64,000 bases of DNA, from contig JAOWCC010000577.1 in the NCBI GenBank assembly GCA_030867875.1, positions 154,930,344 to 154,994,343 on the forward strand, in the 5' to 3' direction. A model generated the notes under the pieces. It ran no database searches. It had not been told where the DNA came from and saw nothing but the letters and a program-made list of their open reading frames with translations. Position 1 is the first letter of the stretch. Each line of letters starts with the position of its first letter. The stretch is from Actinernus sp. WN-2022 (lineage: Eukaryota; Cnidaria; Anthozoa; Actiniaria; Actinernidae). This document shows, piece by piece, positions 45,271 through 57,594 of this stretch. The position numbers were made by a program, and so were the translations under genes.

Positions 45271-45688
45271 TGGAATGGCTAAACATGGTTACAGGTGGCT
45301 AAACATGGTTACAGGTGGCTAACGATGGCCGGCTAAACATGGTTACAGGTGGCTAACGATGGCTAGACATGGTTACAGGTGGCTAATGATGGCTAGACAT
45401 GGTTACAGGTGGCTAACGATGGCTAGACATGGTTACAGGTGGCTAACGATGGCTAGACATGGTTACAGGTGGCTAATGATGGCTAGACATGGTTACAGGT
45501 GGCTAACGATGGCTAGACATGGTTACAGGTGGCTAATGATGGCTAGACATGGGTACAGGTGGCTAACGATGGCTAGACATGGTACACGTAGTTGGCTGGG
45601 TATGTAAGGGTCTATAAGTAGACCCAGCCAACTGCGTGTAACATATCTAGCCATTGTTAGCCAACTGGAACCATGTTTAGCCATTCTA
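45271..45688. repeat. 30-bp minisatellite inside a foldback
   Basis: GGCTAGACATGGTTACAGGT plus GGCTAACGAT is repeated about nine times from about 45273 to 45590. It yields an open frame (MARHGYRWLT units) that is most likely accidental. To the right, CCAACTGGAACCATGTTTAG and CCATTCTA complement the left edge, and GTTGGCTGGGT...ACCCAGCCAAC forms a central hairpin. The array looks like an expanded subterminal repeat of a MITE. Confidence 0.85.
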
Positions 45689-46098
45689 AAACAATAAAGA
45701 ATAGCAGTCTAGGTACGAACCACTATTCTTGGGAGGGAGAGAGGATGAGAAACAGCAGAACTAAAAAAAATGCTTGATTACTTCGACCCTATATACAATT
45801 TTTCCCCAACTTCCAAACAACATTAGTTGTTAATCGATCAATACTTACTGAATAAATCATATTATTACACATTTGGGGTTGATATCCGTGTGATAAAGCC
45901 GTGAATAAAAACCATATCAGTGAAGTGATACGATATCACTTCACTGTACTATTGCTTTTAGAAATAAATTTTGTTATGCTTAATTTTGTGTTATTGTATT
46001 CACTCGCGGACTCGCTCGTTCGCGATATGATACGAAAACCTCGTGAATAAAAACGATATCAAGCTCTTAACATGTAATAATCTCTATTTACTCTATGC

Positions 46099-46774
46099 AA
46101 TAGACCACCTCGAAGTTTTCGACGCGATTTTGAAAGGTATGCAAGAATTTCTGGCGCGATTACTCAGTTCCATACAAACCTTTGTAATTCGGACACTCTT
46201 CGTCAAAGCGTTCTGAAAAAAATTGTAATTACGGCAAGCTGACCTAATAATTCTACAAGAACCGACAACTGACAGAATCAAAGGTAACTTAAAAACAAAT
46301 ATCAGTCATTTGTGAATTTCAACCCAGTGTTTTGCTGGATGATTTTTGATCGGACTTCTGGTCGGCACTCCGAATACGGTGTAAACTGTTCAAAAACATG
46401 GCGTCGTCGGCATAAGCACGTAGTGTGAGAGCAATATATATTTTTTTCTTTCACTCGAAATTAACCTAAACCACATAAAGTTTTATTCCTACATATAATG
46501 TTTACTTTAACCCCCATTTTAATATTCATTCGCTATTTCAATACATTTGTGATCCGTAATTTCTCTTCTTTCCCGGTTCTTTGCAGAGTTCGATCAAAAA
46601 TCATCTGGCAAAAGTCATCCTACTGGGATTAAATTCACAAATGATCTTCGTTATTATATTACCTATAATTCTGTTGTCGGTTCTTGTAGAATTATTAGGT
46701 CAGCTTGCCGTAATTACAATTTTCTTTCTTGCATATCTTTCAAAATGGCGTCGAAAACTTCGAGGTGGTCTATT
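46099..46774. mobile_element. Foldback element, 676 bp
   Basis: The tips AATAGACCACCTCGAAGTTT and the complement are at the ends. The arms of about 200-250 bp pair further (GTAATTACGGCAAGCTGACC, AATAATTCTACAAGAACCGA). The left arm has an insertion of about 60 bp relative to the right. No transposase was seen. Confidence 0.8.
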
Positions 46775-46785
46775 AGCAATATAAA

Positions 46786-47924
46786 TGTAAAGCCGAATAT
46801 GTCGTATTGTTTATGTGCCCTGCATGTGCTCTTTAATAATGAATAAATAAATGAATAAATAAAAACATGTGACAGTACAGTTCTTTTTGTATTCTAATTC
46901 TTGTCTATAAGATGCCTTGCGCATGCTTACACAATAAGCATAATTTGTTTGGTATGCTTGCCATGGTACCCATTATTTTTTGTCGTGTACATGGAATGTT
47001 CTGGGGTATGTGGAGGTGGTGAGACCCTGTGAAAAGCACAGGAAGTCCCTAACCGATACTAGATGATATCGGAAGATCGGGCATTAGTTTTGACGCGTGT
47101 GTTACCTGTGGTTCCTTTGCCGCGCGAGCATGATTGGGAATTTATCGTACTTTGCTTTTTTTAAATCCCAAAATTGTACAGTCGCAGCCTAAAATTCGGA
47201 CAATAAAGCTATCTGGCTGTGAAACGAACCAGCTAAATGTGTAGCTTATATAGTTATTATACGATAGTCTGATTAGTTTCAAGACACCGGAGAATATTTT
47301 GAGCGAGATTTAAAATTTGCGTTTGAATTCGAGCGCCTGGCTATAACACAGGAAGCCCAGGCTTAATTTGTTGTGTTAAATGTATGGGACTTTACGATTT
47401 GTGAAATACCTCAGTAAATATTTCAATACCGTAAATATAACTTGCCTGAAGAGAAGTTGATGGCCTTCTTGTTCTCTGGTGACGATTTCAAGCGATTTCG
47501 ACAAATTTTAACCCTCTATTTCTCCCTCACCTAGAAAATAGGGAAGGATGGAGACTCAACTTGCCAGCACGAACGAACTAACACACAATCAATTGATTTG
47601 TTCTTCTTCAGTAAACTCACGTCCCCTCACGTTCAACCTCCTCAAACTGTATAGAAAGATAAATTTCCGTTCTTATGATACCACTCACGCCTGGATACGG
47701 TCTTTTGACGAGGTTCTAAACCCAGAAGAAATTTGTCAAAGTAGCCATCTGAACTGAAGCAGTTCGGATGCGTGTCTGGCGTTAGCTGTCCATCGAAGAA
47801 CCGTTCGAATTCTGCTCAATTTTCATTGGTCGAAGGCAAACAATAGGCATTCACAATTAGTCACGTCTTTGACTAATTAGTCTTTGACTAATATTTTTAA
47901 CAAATCCCTTTTACTTGGTATTTT
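46786..47924. other. Gene-free stretch
   Basis: It includes an (AATAAATG)n tail at about 46838-46864 that resembles a LINE 3' end, and two CACAGG-type motifs (about 47105 and 47347). The 69-residue frame at 47548-47757 is not recognised. Confidence 0.45.
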
Positions 47925-49262
47925 CCCAGACTAATGGAAAATAGCCAAAGTAATGCCAGTTTTTAAAGCCGACGATCGGTCAGATCATAGTAATTATAGA
48001 CCAAGTTGTCTCAAATGTGTTCGAAAAATTGATAGTCGCACAGCTTTAAAAATATTTATCGGAAAATAATCTTCTTTCTGAGCCCGGTTTTCACCCAGGC
48101 CATTCAACTTTGACTGCCTTGTTAAAGGCAACAATGGTTTTGTACAAAAATATGGACGAGGGCGATTTTAACATTGCTCTGTTTTTTTAGATTTAAAAAA
48201 ACTGCTTTCGACACGGATGACCATAACATTCTTTTACAAAAGTTGAATCGTCTAGGCATTAGAAATATGGAAAATATTTGGTTTAAGTCATACTTAACAA
48301 AGCGTAATCCACACTGTTTCCTGAATGGAGTGCTATCAGACAGAAGGGAGGTGCAGTGTGGAGTACCACACGTCCAATTTGGGACCCTTACTTTTTCTTG
48401 TTTATATCAATGACCTCCCGAGCTGCCTGTTGGACTCCATTCCTAATCTTTACGCAGATGACACATCCTTTAACCTATAGTAACAAAGTTTTGACCATAA
48501 TCGAGGATAAATTAAATGCCGATCGTTTACACGATTGGCTCAAATCAAATCGACTCAGCCTTATAATGTCGTGAAAAGCGAATATCGAGTTGTGGCATCA
48601 CGGAATCGACTGAGTAATTTAATTACATATCCCACTGTTACTATAGGTAATACGCAGCTCAAACGCGTAAATGAAACAAGTCATTAGGTGTTATCATCGA
48701 CGATAACCTATATAGTAAGTTGGAAGTCGCATATTAATGTCATTAAGAAAAATGTTTCGAAAGGCCTGGGTGCATTACGGCGATTTAGTACCCAGGGATA
48801 TTCTGACTCAGATATACCACTTAATCGTTCAGTCACACTTTGATTATTGTTCCCCTTTGTGGGACACTTGCGGTAATGTCTCTCGTGATAGTCTTCAAAA
48901 ACTCCAAAACCGCGCGGCTAAAAGTGGGCTTCGTGATAAACACTTGTTGACAATTTTACTCGGGTATTCAATGGACAGCTTTACTGCTGAACGTAAGTAA
49001 GTTTCTTTTTGGAATCGGAGTTGACTGCTGGAGTTAAATGAGCGATGAACGTTTGTTGGTCTGTCTCAACAGCTCTATATTGGTCAGTTGGATGTTTATT
49101 TCGAATTCTCCAATCCGCAGGCAAAGGTGCTAAATAGGTCCCGTAAGGTCAGTTGCCTATCTATTTTTCGCGCACTGCGTATCAAAACGCAGACAAAGCC
49201 GATGTTTTCACTTAAGATTTGCCCAGTATACCCGAGCAATCCTCAGTGTTTATTTATTCGAC
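47925..49262 (+). pseudogene. LINE (CR1/L2-like) reverse transcriptase, decayed
   Basis: KVMPVFKADDRSDHSNYRP, FLDLKKTAFDTDDHNILLQK, NRLGIRN, SYLTKRNPHCFLNGVLSDRR, EVQCGVPH, then YADD-like TQMTH and the C-terminal HLIVQSHFDYCSPLWDTCGN and LQKLQNRAAK appear in successive frames. The order is that of a non-LTR reverse transcriptase. Several frameshifts and stops (for example near 48055, 48370 and 48480) show it is dead. Confidence 0.85.
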
Positions 49263-49269
49263 TGGAATA

Positions 49270-49760
49270 AGTATGTTACTCGATAGAAGTACTGGGTACG
49301 ACTTCCCACGGACGCCTGTGACTTTTTATTTCTCGCGGGAGATGCTATTAGAGGTGCCGATAGATTATAACAAATAATAAAAAAAGGAGGCGGCCCCCTA
49401 AAAAGGAAGCGCGCGGGACGATAAACATGTTTTTTTTACTTGGCTCAAAAGTTGTCGGTTTTTGTCGGAGGTGACAACGACAAAGTTTGTCCCCATTGTC
49501 GGTCTGTCTCAACAGCTCTATACTGGTGTAGTATGTAAGTACTAAAAGTTGTCGGTTTTTGTCGGCGCAGATACCGACAAAGTTTGTTTCCATTGTCGGT
49601 CTGTCTCTGCTAGGTGTCATATAAGCAGTTCCTGTCAGTATTTGGTTAATGGGTATTAATATAATGATGACGTTATGTGGTGATGTGCAATAATACCAAG
49701 AAATCCCCTGTTCACGTGCACGGTACGTTTCCCTCACGTTTTAAAAAGACTCTTTGGCGT
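49270..49760. repeat. Duplicated tail repeat, copy 1
   Basis: TTTATTTCTCGCGGGAGATG, AATAAAAAAAGGAGGCGGCC and a doubled block of about 100 bp (AGTTGTCGGTTTTTGTCGG ... CATTGTCGGTCTGTCTC) recur at 56395-57020. It follows directly on a LINE remnant in both places. Confidence 0.8.
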
Positions 49761-49939
49761 ATAAATCATCTACGAACTGCTTGGATTATCGTATTTAGCG
49801 TTACAACAACAAACATGACAACACGTACAAAGGAGGACTAGCCATTGTGCCAAATGACCCGTTGTGCGACTTGTGGTCATGCACTATACAAATGAACCGA
49901 GTTGTGCACACTGAACACTCAGTTGTGATGATCGCACTT

Positions 49940-51070
49940 GAGAGCAATACCTATGAGGCTGCTTAACACCACACAGTGCATTATACAAACCACTAATGGA
50001 GCATGATATTATGAACAAATGGATGTTGTTTGCAATCATCAACAGATTTAAACATTGTATCCAGGGTACACAATACCTACCAGTAAGAGGAATTATTCGA
50101 CAGTACGTGTATATAACAACACATGGATATATCAAGTTGTACTCAGTTAATAAACTTGGATATCAACACAAAATGAAAGAACTACAAAGTACGTACTCTT
50201 CATTGCAACTGTGTAATCTACATTTGTAGCTATCAACATTGATCAGAAATTATTTTGAAATGACAGTGAACACTTAGTCAATATTCAGCAGCCAACCTTG
50301 ATCTCATCTGAAGAATGCTGTTATGGCACTAAGGAACTGGAGAATAGTGTACTATATTGTATTACTTGTATTTAATGGTTTATGTTTTACACTGGAGTGC
50401 AGTCATCGACATCAATTAGAGATTATTAAATGAGCGGTCATGGAAACGTAGTCAATATTCTGCAACCAGCCTTGCATCATCTATCTCACTTGAGGAATAA
50501 TTTGGATGGTTTACAGCAACTGGAGTGCAGTTTATACACATAAATTATATATGGTTTATGTTCTACACTGGAGTGCAATCATCAGCATAAACAACAAATT
50601 ATCAAATGAGCTCCCAGCAGTGAACACTAAATTTTTGTATTGTGTATCATGGAGCCAGCCTTGGTTTCACTTGAACAGGCATGAAGAATAACCTCAATCC
50701 TTAGGAACTGACAGGCATATTTGTATTGGGTTGATTGTGTTCTACAATAATTCCAATCACAGTATTTTACACTGTACTCCAGACAGCAAAATCATTGTTC
50801 AAGAATATTATACTCTGGTGCAGTTGATGTCTATTATATAGCTACATGATTAGAAATCATTAAATTACCTCCTGAGGACCGTTAGCATTGTGGAGCCAGC
50901 CTAATGGTCTCACTTGAACAGACTTAAAAATCTGGAATGCAGTTTATACACATCCATATTGGGTTGATTGTCTTCTACATTAACTCCAATCACAACTTAT
51001 TGTTTTACACTGTACACCACCAAGCAAAATCATTGTTCAAGAACACTCCATGAATGAACAAGCATAAACA
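49940..51070 (+). repeat. Decayed tandem array, units of roughly 175-240 bp
   Basis: Similar blocks recur at about 50293, 50467, 50655 and 50895 (CAGCCTTG/CAGCCTAATGGTCTCACTTG type). Each is followed by TGGTTTATGTT(T/C)TACACTGGAGTGCA or related words. The copies are too diverged for exact borders. No gene is seen. 51070-51570 holds nothing else recognised except a CACAGGAAGCCCAA motif at 51428. Confidence 0.5.
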
Positions 51071-51799
51071 TTTTATAGCCACATAAGCATCAAATGATTT
51101 AATATTACAGTTTTATACTTTGATATGGGAAAAATACAAATTACATGGCTTCCTCACATGTATTCCCTTTTTTAGCAATTCAACTGATAACTACATTTAA
51201 ATACATAATCAGTGTTACAATCTCAAAAAAATAATTCTGTATCTCTGTCAATTATTTGATGACCTACAGGTATTAAATTTAACCAAACTGATGCATCCTC
51301 TTGTATAACTTTTAGTCAAAACATTCAAAACTATTCACATTATTTAAAGACAAACATTTTTGCTCAGGAAATTTTATACCCACAGCAGGTTGAGTCACTC
51401 TGTTAATATTGACAATGTTCCGTTACCACAGGAAGCCCAATCCTTTCTTATACAAAAATATTTACACTGCCGTCCACATCATTGCAGCAATCTTTCAGCC
51501 TTTTGTGTTTAATACCACAGTCCTTTCTCTTACAAAAAAATCAGTCGAATGCACTTTGATAATCTATGATTGCTTCTAGTTTTATTTATATGTATACATT
51601 TTGGGCAAAGGAACGTTCAATATTTTCTTTGGGAAATGCACAATTCAGATTTGTGATTGTATAAAAACGTTCGGGACGAACTAAAAATAAAGCGGGACAC
51701 GTTTTGAGAAAACAGTCACTACTCAAACAGGCTTCGTCGCCCTCCCTACGTCTCCCTTAGTGACATTTTTTTTTACATTTCCGGTGTTCTTCTTGGAGT

Positions 51800-53001
51800 T
51801 CATCTTGGACAGCTTATGAGGTCCACAAATTCTATAGGAATCAAGTAGAAGAGATTTTCTTGTTTATCTAATATGAACAGACAAAAGAAAGGAAATAGCG
51901 ACTTGGAGTGAGTATATCTATATTAAACGCGCTAATCTAGCGACTAGACAGATATATTGTTATACTACTGACAAAACAACATTGCTTTCTTTTGTTAATT
52001 GTTTTGACACAGATAGAAGCTAGCTATTCGACTATGTTTCAAGGATTTAGTTGAATCAGCTAACAACTTTAATCTGCGAAGTTCAAGTCACATAAGCATG
52101 ACCGGCAAAAAGCAACCAAAATGAAACAAAGGCCGAACTATATTGTCAGTAATTAGTTGAAGGTCCATTTCACAAATTACAATCTATGAGAAAACACACT
52201 ATAGCGATGTTTCGTCTGTCGTCATCTATTGTCATTAATGTGCCAACCAGAGATCCATTGGTTCCTAAGACAAAGCGGGCTTTACAAATCATGGTTGGCA
52301 CATTAGCATAACATCGCTATTTCAAGGTAACTGATACAATTTTGGCGCAATGCAAGGATTCTGGCTTCTGGGAAGGTTGTATAGCCGGTAGCACGGCGCA
52401 ACTCAGTAGCAGACGTTCACTTACCAACTAAGTCGATTTTCCTGTCGTTGTCAAGGCGGGCAAATCTTATAATTTCATCCATTTCTTCTTTCGAGACACA
52501 CTCCTCCAAGGTGCACAGAGCGAATCTCAATTGAGCTGAGTCGATGTAACCCTTCTCGTCCGAGTCAAACACTCGAAACTCTTCTGTAAAGTCTTCCCAC
52601 CTCGGTATGGATCCGCGCTGCTGATTCAGTCGCATGATTCGGACAGATTCTTTGTCGTTCATTTTCTTTGCTTTGGGAAAAAGACACATTTTAAATTAGC
52701 TCCAAATTTCTGAATTTTTAATATATATGAAATCGTTGTACATGTTAAATTGCAAGGGGAATATATATTAAATCATTCTTAAAATGCAAGAGAAAATATA
52801 TATTCCCCGAAAAGAACAAAGAAATTGAGGTGTGAGATGAAAATATGAGATCTTTTCCCCTAAAAAAAAAAAAAAACAGAGCCATCTAGAAAATAAAATC
52901 ACAAAACTCTGTGATCTATAGTAAGCACTTGCTGAAACCATATACTCACTGTTATCTTTGTGGGTCTTTAATCTCAGAACCGACTTGAATGTTCTCAACA
53001 T
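51800..53001 (-). CDS. Calmodulin-like EF-hand protein, copy 1
   Basis: There are three exons on the minus strand: 52950-53001, 52425-52670 and 51800-51831. All introns have GT..AG ends and all joins are in frame, giving 109 residues. It begins MLRTFKSVLRLKTHKDNT and contains an EF-hand pair. The first loop, DSDEKGYIDSAQ, lacks the usual acidic residues at positions 5 and 12. The second, near LDNDRKIDLVEF, keeps the final glutamate but has a poor start. The ELRFAL-type helix (QLRFALCTLEECVSKEEMDE) is close to the C-lobe of calmodulin and troponin C. Calcium binding is therefore doubtful; binding to a target protein is inference. It ends DLISCPR, then TGA. TTTATT at 51581-51586 is AATAAA on the coding strand. 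Confidence 0.85.
52203..52317. mobile_element. 115-bp MITE in intron 2 of EF-hand copy 1 only
   Basis: AGCGATGTT and AACATCGC tips and an inner GTGCCAACCA/TGGTTGGCAC pair are visible. TAT lies on both sides (52200-52202 and 52318-52320), and the paralogous site in copy 2 (58575-58577) has a single TAT without the element. The 2-3 bp duplication suggests a PIF/Harbinger- or Tc1-type MITE. Confidence 0.9.
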
Positions 53002-53609
53002 CTTGTATATCCTTAACTGATCAGTACAGTTTTCATTGTGGTTGCTTTTCTGTAGATTTATATAGCGCCCGCGCCATTAGGTTAATTCCGTTCTGCATCG
53101 TTCCAATCGTCCACCGACCCCAATGGCAAGTTTTAATAGGCGAACCGCAGCTTTCACCACCTGTTGTCTCATTAGCATTCGCTACTTGCCGGCGGGTATA
53201 AATGTTATATATATATAATTTAAAATAGCAATAGTTGTTGTTGTTGTTGTCGTTCTTTAGCACTGAGTAATTTAGGACCTGCGTACACGATGGGAGGTTG
53301 ACCCTAGTGCTAGGACTAGCATCATTGTTGTCCGGATACGTAGCCTACGTATAGCCGCGTTAACTCATCCTCAGGAGTGCAAAACAGTCATTGAGGATAG
53401 CCCTAGTGTTAGGGTCAACTTATGGCTAAGTCTTTCGGCATTATGCGAAAAGTTGGCAAATTATTGTCAACCACGTGTAAAGCTATGGCCAGGACGTTCA
53501 ATCTATTCGAATTATTTCGTTACGCGAATATCTTTTCTTCAGCTATTATTCGCCGTTATTGTTTTTGTTTCGAACAAAGCAAAACATTTATTCGTGGGAA
53601 AAACCTTAG

Positions 53610-54900
53610 TAAAGGCTAAAGTCGCCTAAGGTCACAACATTAAATATGGCAAATTTTCCTAAGATCTCCTAAAATCGCTCAAAGTTGCCCACAATTAAGG
53701 CGACTTTAGGCCCCGGAGTAGGCCTTAGTAAAGACATTTATCAGGAACACCCAACCAACTGTTCTGCAAAATATAATTATGTTCTTGTGGGACACTCGGC
53801 TGGGAAATTCTGCAGCCTGATATTTCTCAGTTGCCAAATTCTGCACTTTCTGCTTTCAATTTTGCCAAAAATATTGAATTCTGCTGGTATCGAAATTTGC
53901 TTGACACCTATAAATGAATGGAATTAAAGTTGAAATATTTCAAGGTTTTCTTGTTGGCCTGCCGGTATTTCAATTCCCCTCTACATAGTTTGTGATTTCA
54001 TCATGACCTTGAATAATTTTCTATCGCTTCAATTTTCCATCTGGGAAATTTGGAAATTCTTCATGAGATTTAGACTGGCTGGCACTGCAGAATAGATGTT
54101 CGACTGCCAGCTGAAAGTTTTTTTATATGTTTAAATGCGTCTAATCTGTTATAAAAACGTCAGAATATTCGCCGTTTTTATAAAGTTTTACCGTTAGTTG
54201 TTCCTGATTTATTCGTGCGAAAAAAATATAATACTAGCCCAAGGTGCCAATATGCCAACTCACAGTACAGTACATATGGACGCTCCGGGTAATGGGCTCC
54301 TGTTTGAGAAACGTGAATTATCGCTCTATCAATGTTCGTGTCCATTTTGCTATAATGGTTTTCAAGCCTCTTCCGTGCATTCAGGTTCGTAAAATTTTCG
54401 TTTATCAGTTCGCCTAATTATTAATATGCTCTTTTTCTTTACTTTTTCAATAGGCCATGTTTCGTTTATACCATGCATCGCCCGACTGAAACTATTTATT
54501 TTTTGGAAAAGCAAAAAGCAAATATTATAAGTTGAAGACCGTGTGACCCAGATTTTTTTTGAAAAAGTAAAAAAAAAAAGATTGAAGAATATTCTTTTTA
54601 ACTACACCTCTTTTCCGAGCTCTCTTCGTTTTAGTTTCTTGCCTTTCTCGTGTATATTGTTAATCTACATCTAGTAGAGGATAAAGCAGTTGAGCAATAC
54701 ATGAAGTGTTCAAGCCGACTTGGTTCCAGACCCCCTTGCTAAATAATCGAGCATTCTCTTCGTGTTTGTACTTGTCTTTTAATTTGAACAGAGCTATGCC
54801 CTTAATTATGGAAACATGCTAATGATCGGGAACCAGCTGAAAATTACATTGAATTTCACTCCTGACCATCGCTGGTAAATGCCAGGAGAGAATAGTATAT
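53610..54900. other. Gene-free stretch
   Basis: A short inverted pair CTAAAGTCGCCT/AGGCGACTTTAG at about 53616-53709 marks a small foldback. No gene is seen. The frames at 53685-53927 and 54198-54392 have no recognisable content. Confidence 0.5.
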
Positions 54901-54929
54901 CAAGCGGTTTATGGCAGGGGATACAGTGG

Positions 54930-56000
54930 GGATACAGTTTATACACAGACTCTCAGTCATGGACTGATTTGTTAAGGGAAGTTCCTGTACAACACATGCA
55001 GCTACTTTTGGTACATCATGACTGGACTAAGATTCTCGACAAAAGAGGCCAAGTTGACGTAGTCAGTTCCTAGATTTCTCTAAGGCGGTCGATCTGGTGA
55101 ACTATACTATCCTTCTGTCTAAGCTACACTGATAAGTATGGAATTCGTGGTAGCCTCATAAATTGGTGTAATGACTATCTGACCAATCGACAACAGAGAG
55201 TGGTCGTACACGGTGAAGTTTTTGACTGGTTATCAATCACCTCTGGAGTTCCTCACTGTTCCTTTTTAGGGCCTTTGTTCTTCATTGTTTACATAAATGA
55301 CCTAACCGGGGTAATCAGTACGGATAGTAATGCTGACGATAGTAAAAATAATGTATACGATAATTAACACACCAGATGATCAATTAGCGTACGTTTCAGA
55401 GAGACCTGGATACGATTTCTGTTTGGTGTGATGTGAACAGAATGAGAATCAATAGAAAGAAGTGCAATACGGATCATGAGAATTACTAGAAAAAATAACT
55501 CTGTCAATAGTGATTATAATATAAATGGACAAAGTTTAGAAAGCGTACAACAGGACTGATTTAAGAGTAATTATATTATAGATTACATAGCAGCAAAGGC
55601 CAATAAAGTGATTGGTCTAGTGAAGAGAACCTATGGGGAACTAAAGGACATCACTACTTTAAGAACTCTATATTGTAGTCTTATATATTAGGCCCTTAAT
55701 AGAATATTCATGTGACTGAAACATGGACCCCATTCACATAACGAAATATTAATAGATTAGAAGCCGTACAGATTTATCATTAAATCTAATGATGACTGTA
55801 ACACAAGATTAAGCCCGAGTAGCACGGAACCTCTCGAGACCTGTATTCTGATTGCACCCATAATACTATACTTCTATTGTTTTTGTACTGCACTTTCTAA
55901 AGGTTAGGATGTTTTCTATTGTTGGGTAGCCGCCAATATTGTCGCTCGTTTCGAGAAGTTCCACCCGACCTGATTAAGCAAGTTAAACTTACAGAGCTTA
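54930..56000 (+). pseudogene. Second LINE reverse transcriptase, decayed, different family
   Basis: QLLLVHHDWTKILDKRGQVD, then (frameshift near 55065) FLDFSKAVDLV, GIRGSLINW, DYLTNRQQRVVVHGEVFDWL and SGVPH, then GPLFFIVYINDLTGVISTDS, give the RT palm. It continues with NRMRINRKKCN and VIGLVKRTYGELKD. Stops and frameshifts abound. The sequence differs from the LINE at 47925-49262, so the two are not copies of each other. Confidence 0.85.
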
Positions 56001-56360
56001 GCTGATAGGAAATTCACAAGGGCGTGGTATTTTAATTTAATTAACGGATATTATAATAATATTTAAAATGTCCTCCACAAACAAAGTAATTTCTGACATT
56101 AGTAATATTATATTATACTTAGTCTTAGCTGGGGAATATTTTAATTAATTATCACTTTTAATTACATACGTATTTTTAATTTTTACTAGCATATCTATAT
56201 TACATTTTACAATATATTTCATTAAAAAATAATATTCCTATTTACACACACATATATATATTCTCTTTTCTTTCTTTTATGATGTACTTATGAAATTTCT
56301 TTGTGAACAGATCCCTACTGAAAATCACTTTACGTGACGTAGGCCGTCTGGGTAAAGAAA

Positions 56361-56680
56361 AATATTATTATTATTATTATAATATCCTTCGAATGTTTCC
56401 TTGAGTGCTTTTGGTACGACCTCCCACGAATTCCTGTCACTTTTTATTTCTCGCGGGAGATGCTATTAGAGGTGCCGATAGATTATAACAAATAATAAAA
56501 AAAGGAGGCGGCCCCCTAAAAATATTATTATTATTATTATAATATCCTTCGAATGTTTCCTTGAGTGCTTTTGGTACGACCTCCCACGAATTCCTGTCAC
56601 TTTTTATTTCTCGCGGGAGATGCTATTAGAGGTGCCGATAGATTATAACAAATAATAAAAAAAGGAGGCGGCCCCCTAAA
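56361..56680 (+). repeat. 160-bp tandem duplication
   Basis: 56361-56520 is repeated essentially unchanged at 56521-56680, each copy beginning AATATTATTATTATTATTAT. The near identity means a recent event or an assembly artefact. Confidence 0.9.
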
Positions 56681-57020
56681 AAGGAAGCGCGCGGGCACGA
56701 TAAATATGCTTTTTTTACTTGGCCTAAAAGTTGTCGGTTTTTGTCGGAGGTGACAACGACAAAGTTTGTCCCCATTGTCGGTCTGTCTCAACAGCTCTAT
56801 ACTGGTGTAGTATGTAAGTACTAAAAGTTGTCGGTTTTTGTCGGTGCAGTATGGTGCAGTTACCGACAAAGTTTGTCTCCATTGTCGGTCTGTCTCTGCA
56901 AGGTGTCATAAAAGCAGAGTTTGGCTAATGGGTATTAATTTAATGATGACGTTATGTGGTGATGTGCAATAATACCAAGAAATCCCCTGTTCACCGATTC
57001 CCTCACGTTTTAAAAAGGCA
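56395..57020. repeat. Duplicated tail repeat, copy 2
   Basis: This is a copy of 49270-49760, with the internal doubled block and, in addition, the 160-bp tandem duplication at its left end. Confidence 0.8.
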
Positions 57021-57594
57021 TAGAAATCATCTCCGAACTGCTAGGATTATCGTATTTAGCGCTACAACACAGCAAACGTGACAACACATACAAAGGAGGA
57101 TTTCTTTTGGTTTACGATCTTTCCTACTATACTAGTACTGAATATTTTGTAAAGAGTTTCTTTATCATCCATAAGTTTGTGCTATACCACGAGGAGTACG
57201 GCTAATATTTTGAACACTGATTATGTGTCTACATTCCATGCGTTTTCCATTGGCTTCTTTTTGACACGTGAATCGTTGCTAGCTGTGAAGCGTTAAGGGG
57301 CGGAATTCGCAAAACAATGGCAACCGTGCAGACCTTTCTCTCACCTCCGATCCCCTCACCCTTTTTTTTTCTTTTCCTCCTCGCCCCATTTTGACTGCGT
57401 GTCACAGGTAGCCCATTTCGAAAACAAATTAACTGAAAAAGCCGGTAAAGCAGGCTCTAAAGAAGTGTTTATTCCCGTTTATCAGTAAAATCGGTAATCT
57501 TAGTGAATTGCGGCCTTCACTTTTAATAAATACCTCAGAGTAGTAAGCCGATTGATCCAGAATGCAATGACGCAGTAAAAACAAAAACGCTTTT
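57020..57594. other. Gene-free stretch
   Basis: No gene is seen. It carries a CACAGGTAGCCCA motif at about 57405-57417. Confidence 0.5.

Larger units (their letters stand above)
51581..53606. repeat. Segmental duplication, copy 1 (EF-hand gene)
   Basis: This is about 95 percent identical, in direct orientation, to about 57975-59975. The left border coincides with the polyadenylation region of the EF-hand gene, and the right border lies about 600 bp beyond its start codon. A 115-bp MITE and some short stretches are extra here. Confidence 0.9.

Noticed and set aside
45359..45607. Open frame of MARHGYRWLT repeats as a protein
   Set aside because: It is a by-product of a 30-bp tandem repeat inside a foldback, with no start context or flanking exons.
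46581..46784. Hydrophobic frame as a small membrane protein
   Set aside because: It lies wholly in the right arm of a foldback and its mirror frame occurs in the left arm.
49348..49737. 129-residue minus-strand frame as a gene
   Set aside because: It runs through a duplicated repeat with an internal tandem block, and the copy at 56597-56909 breaks the frame.
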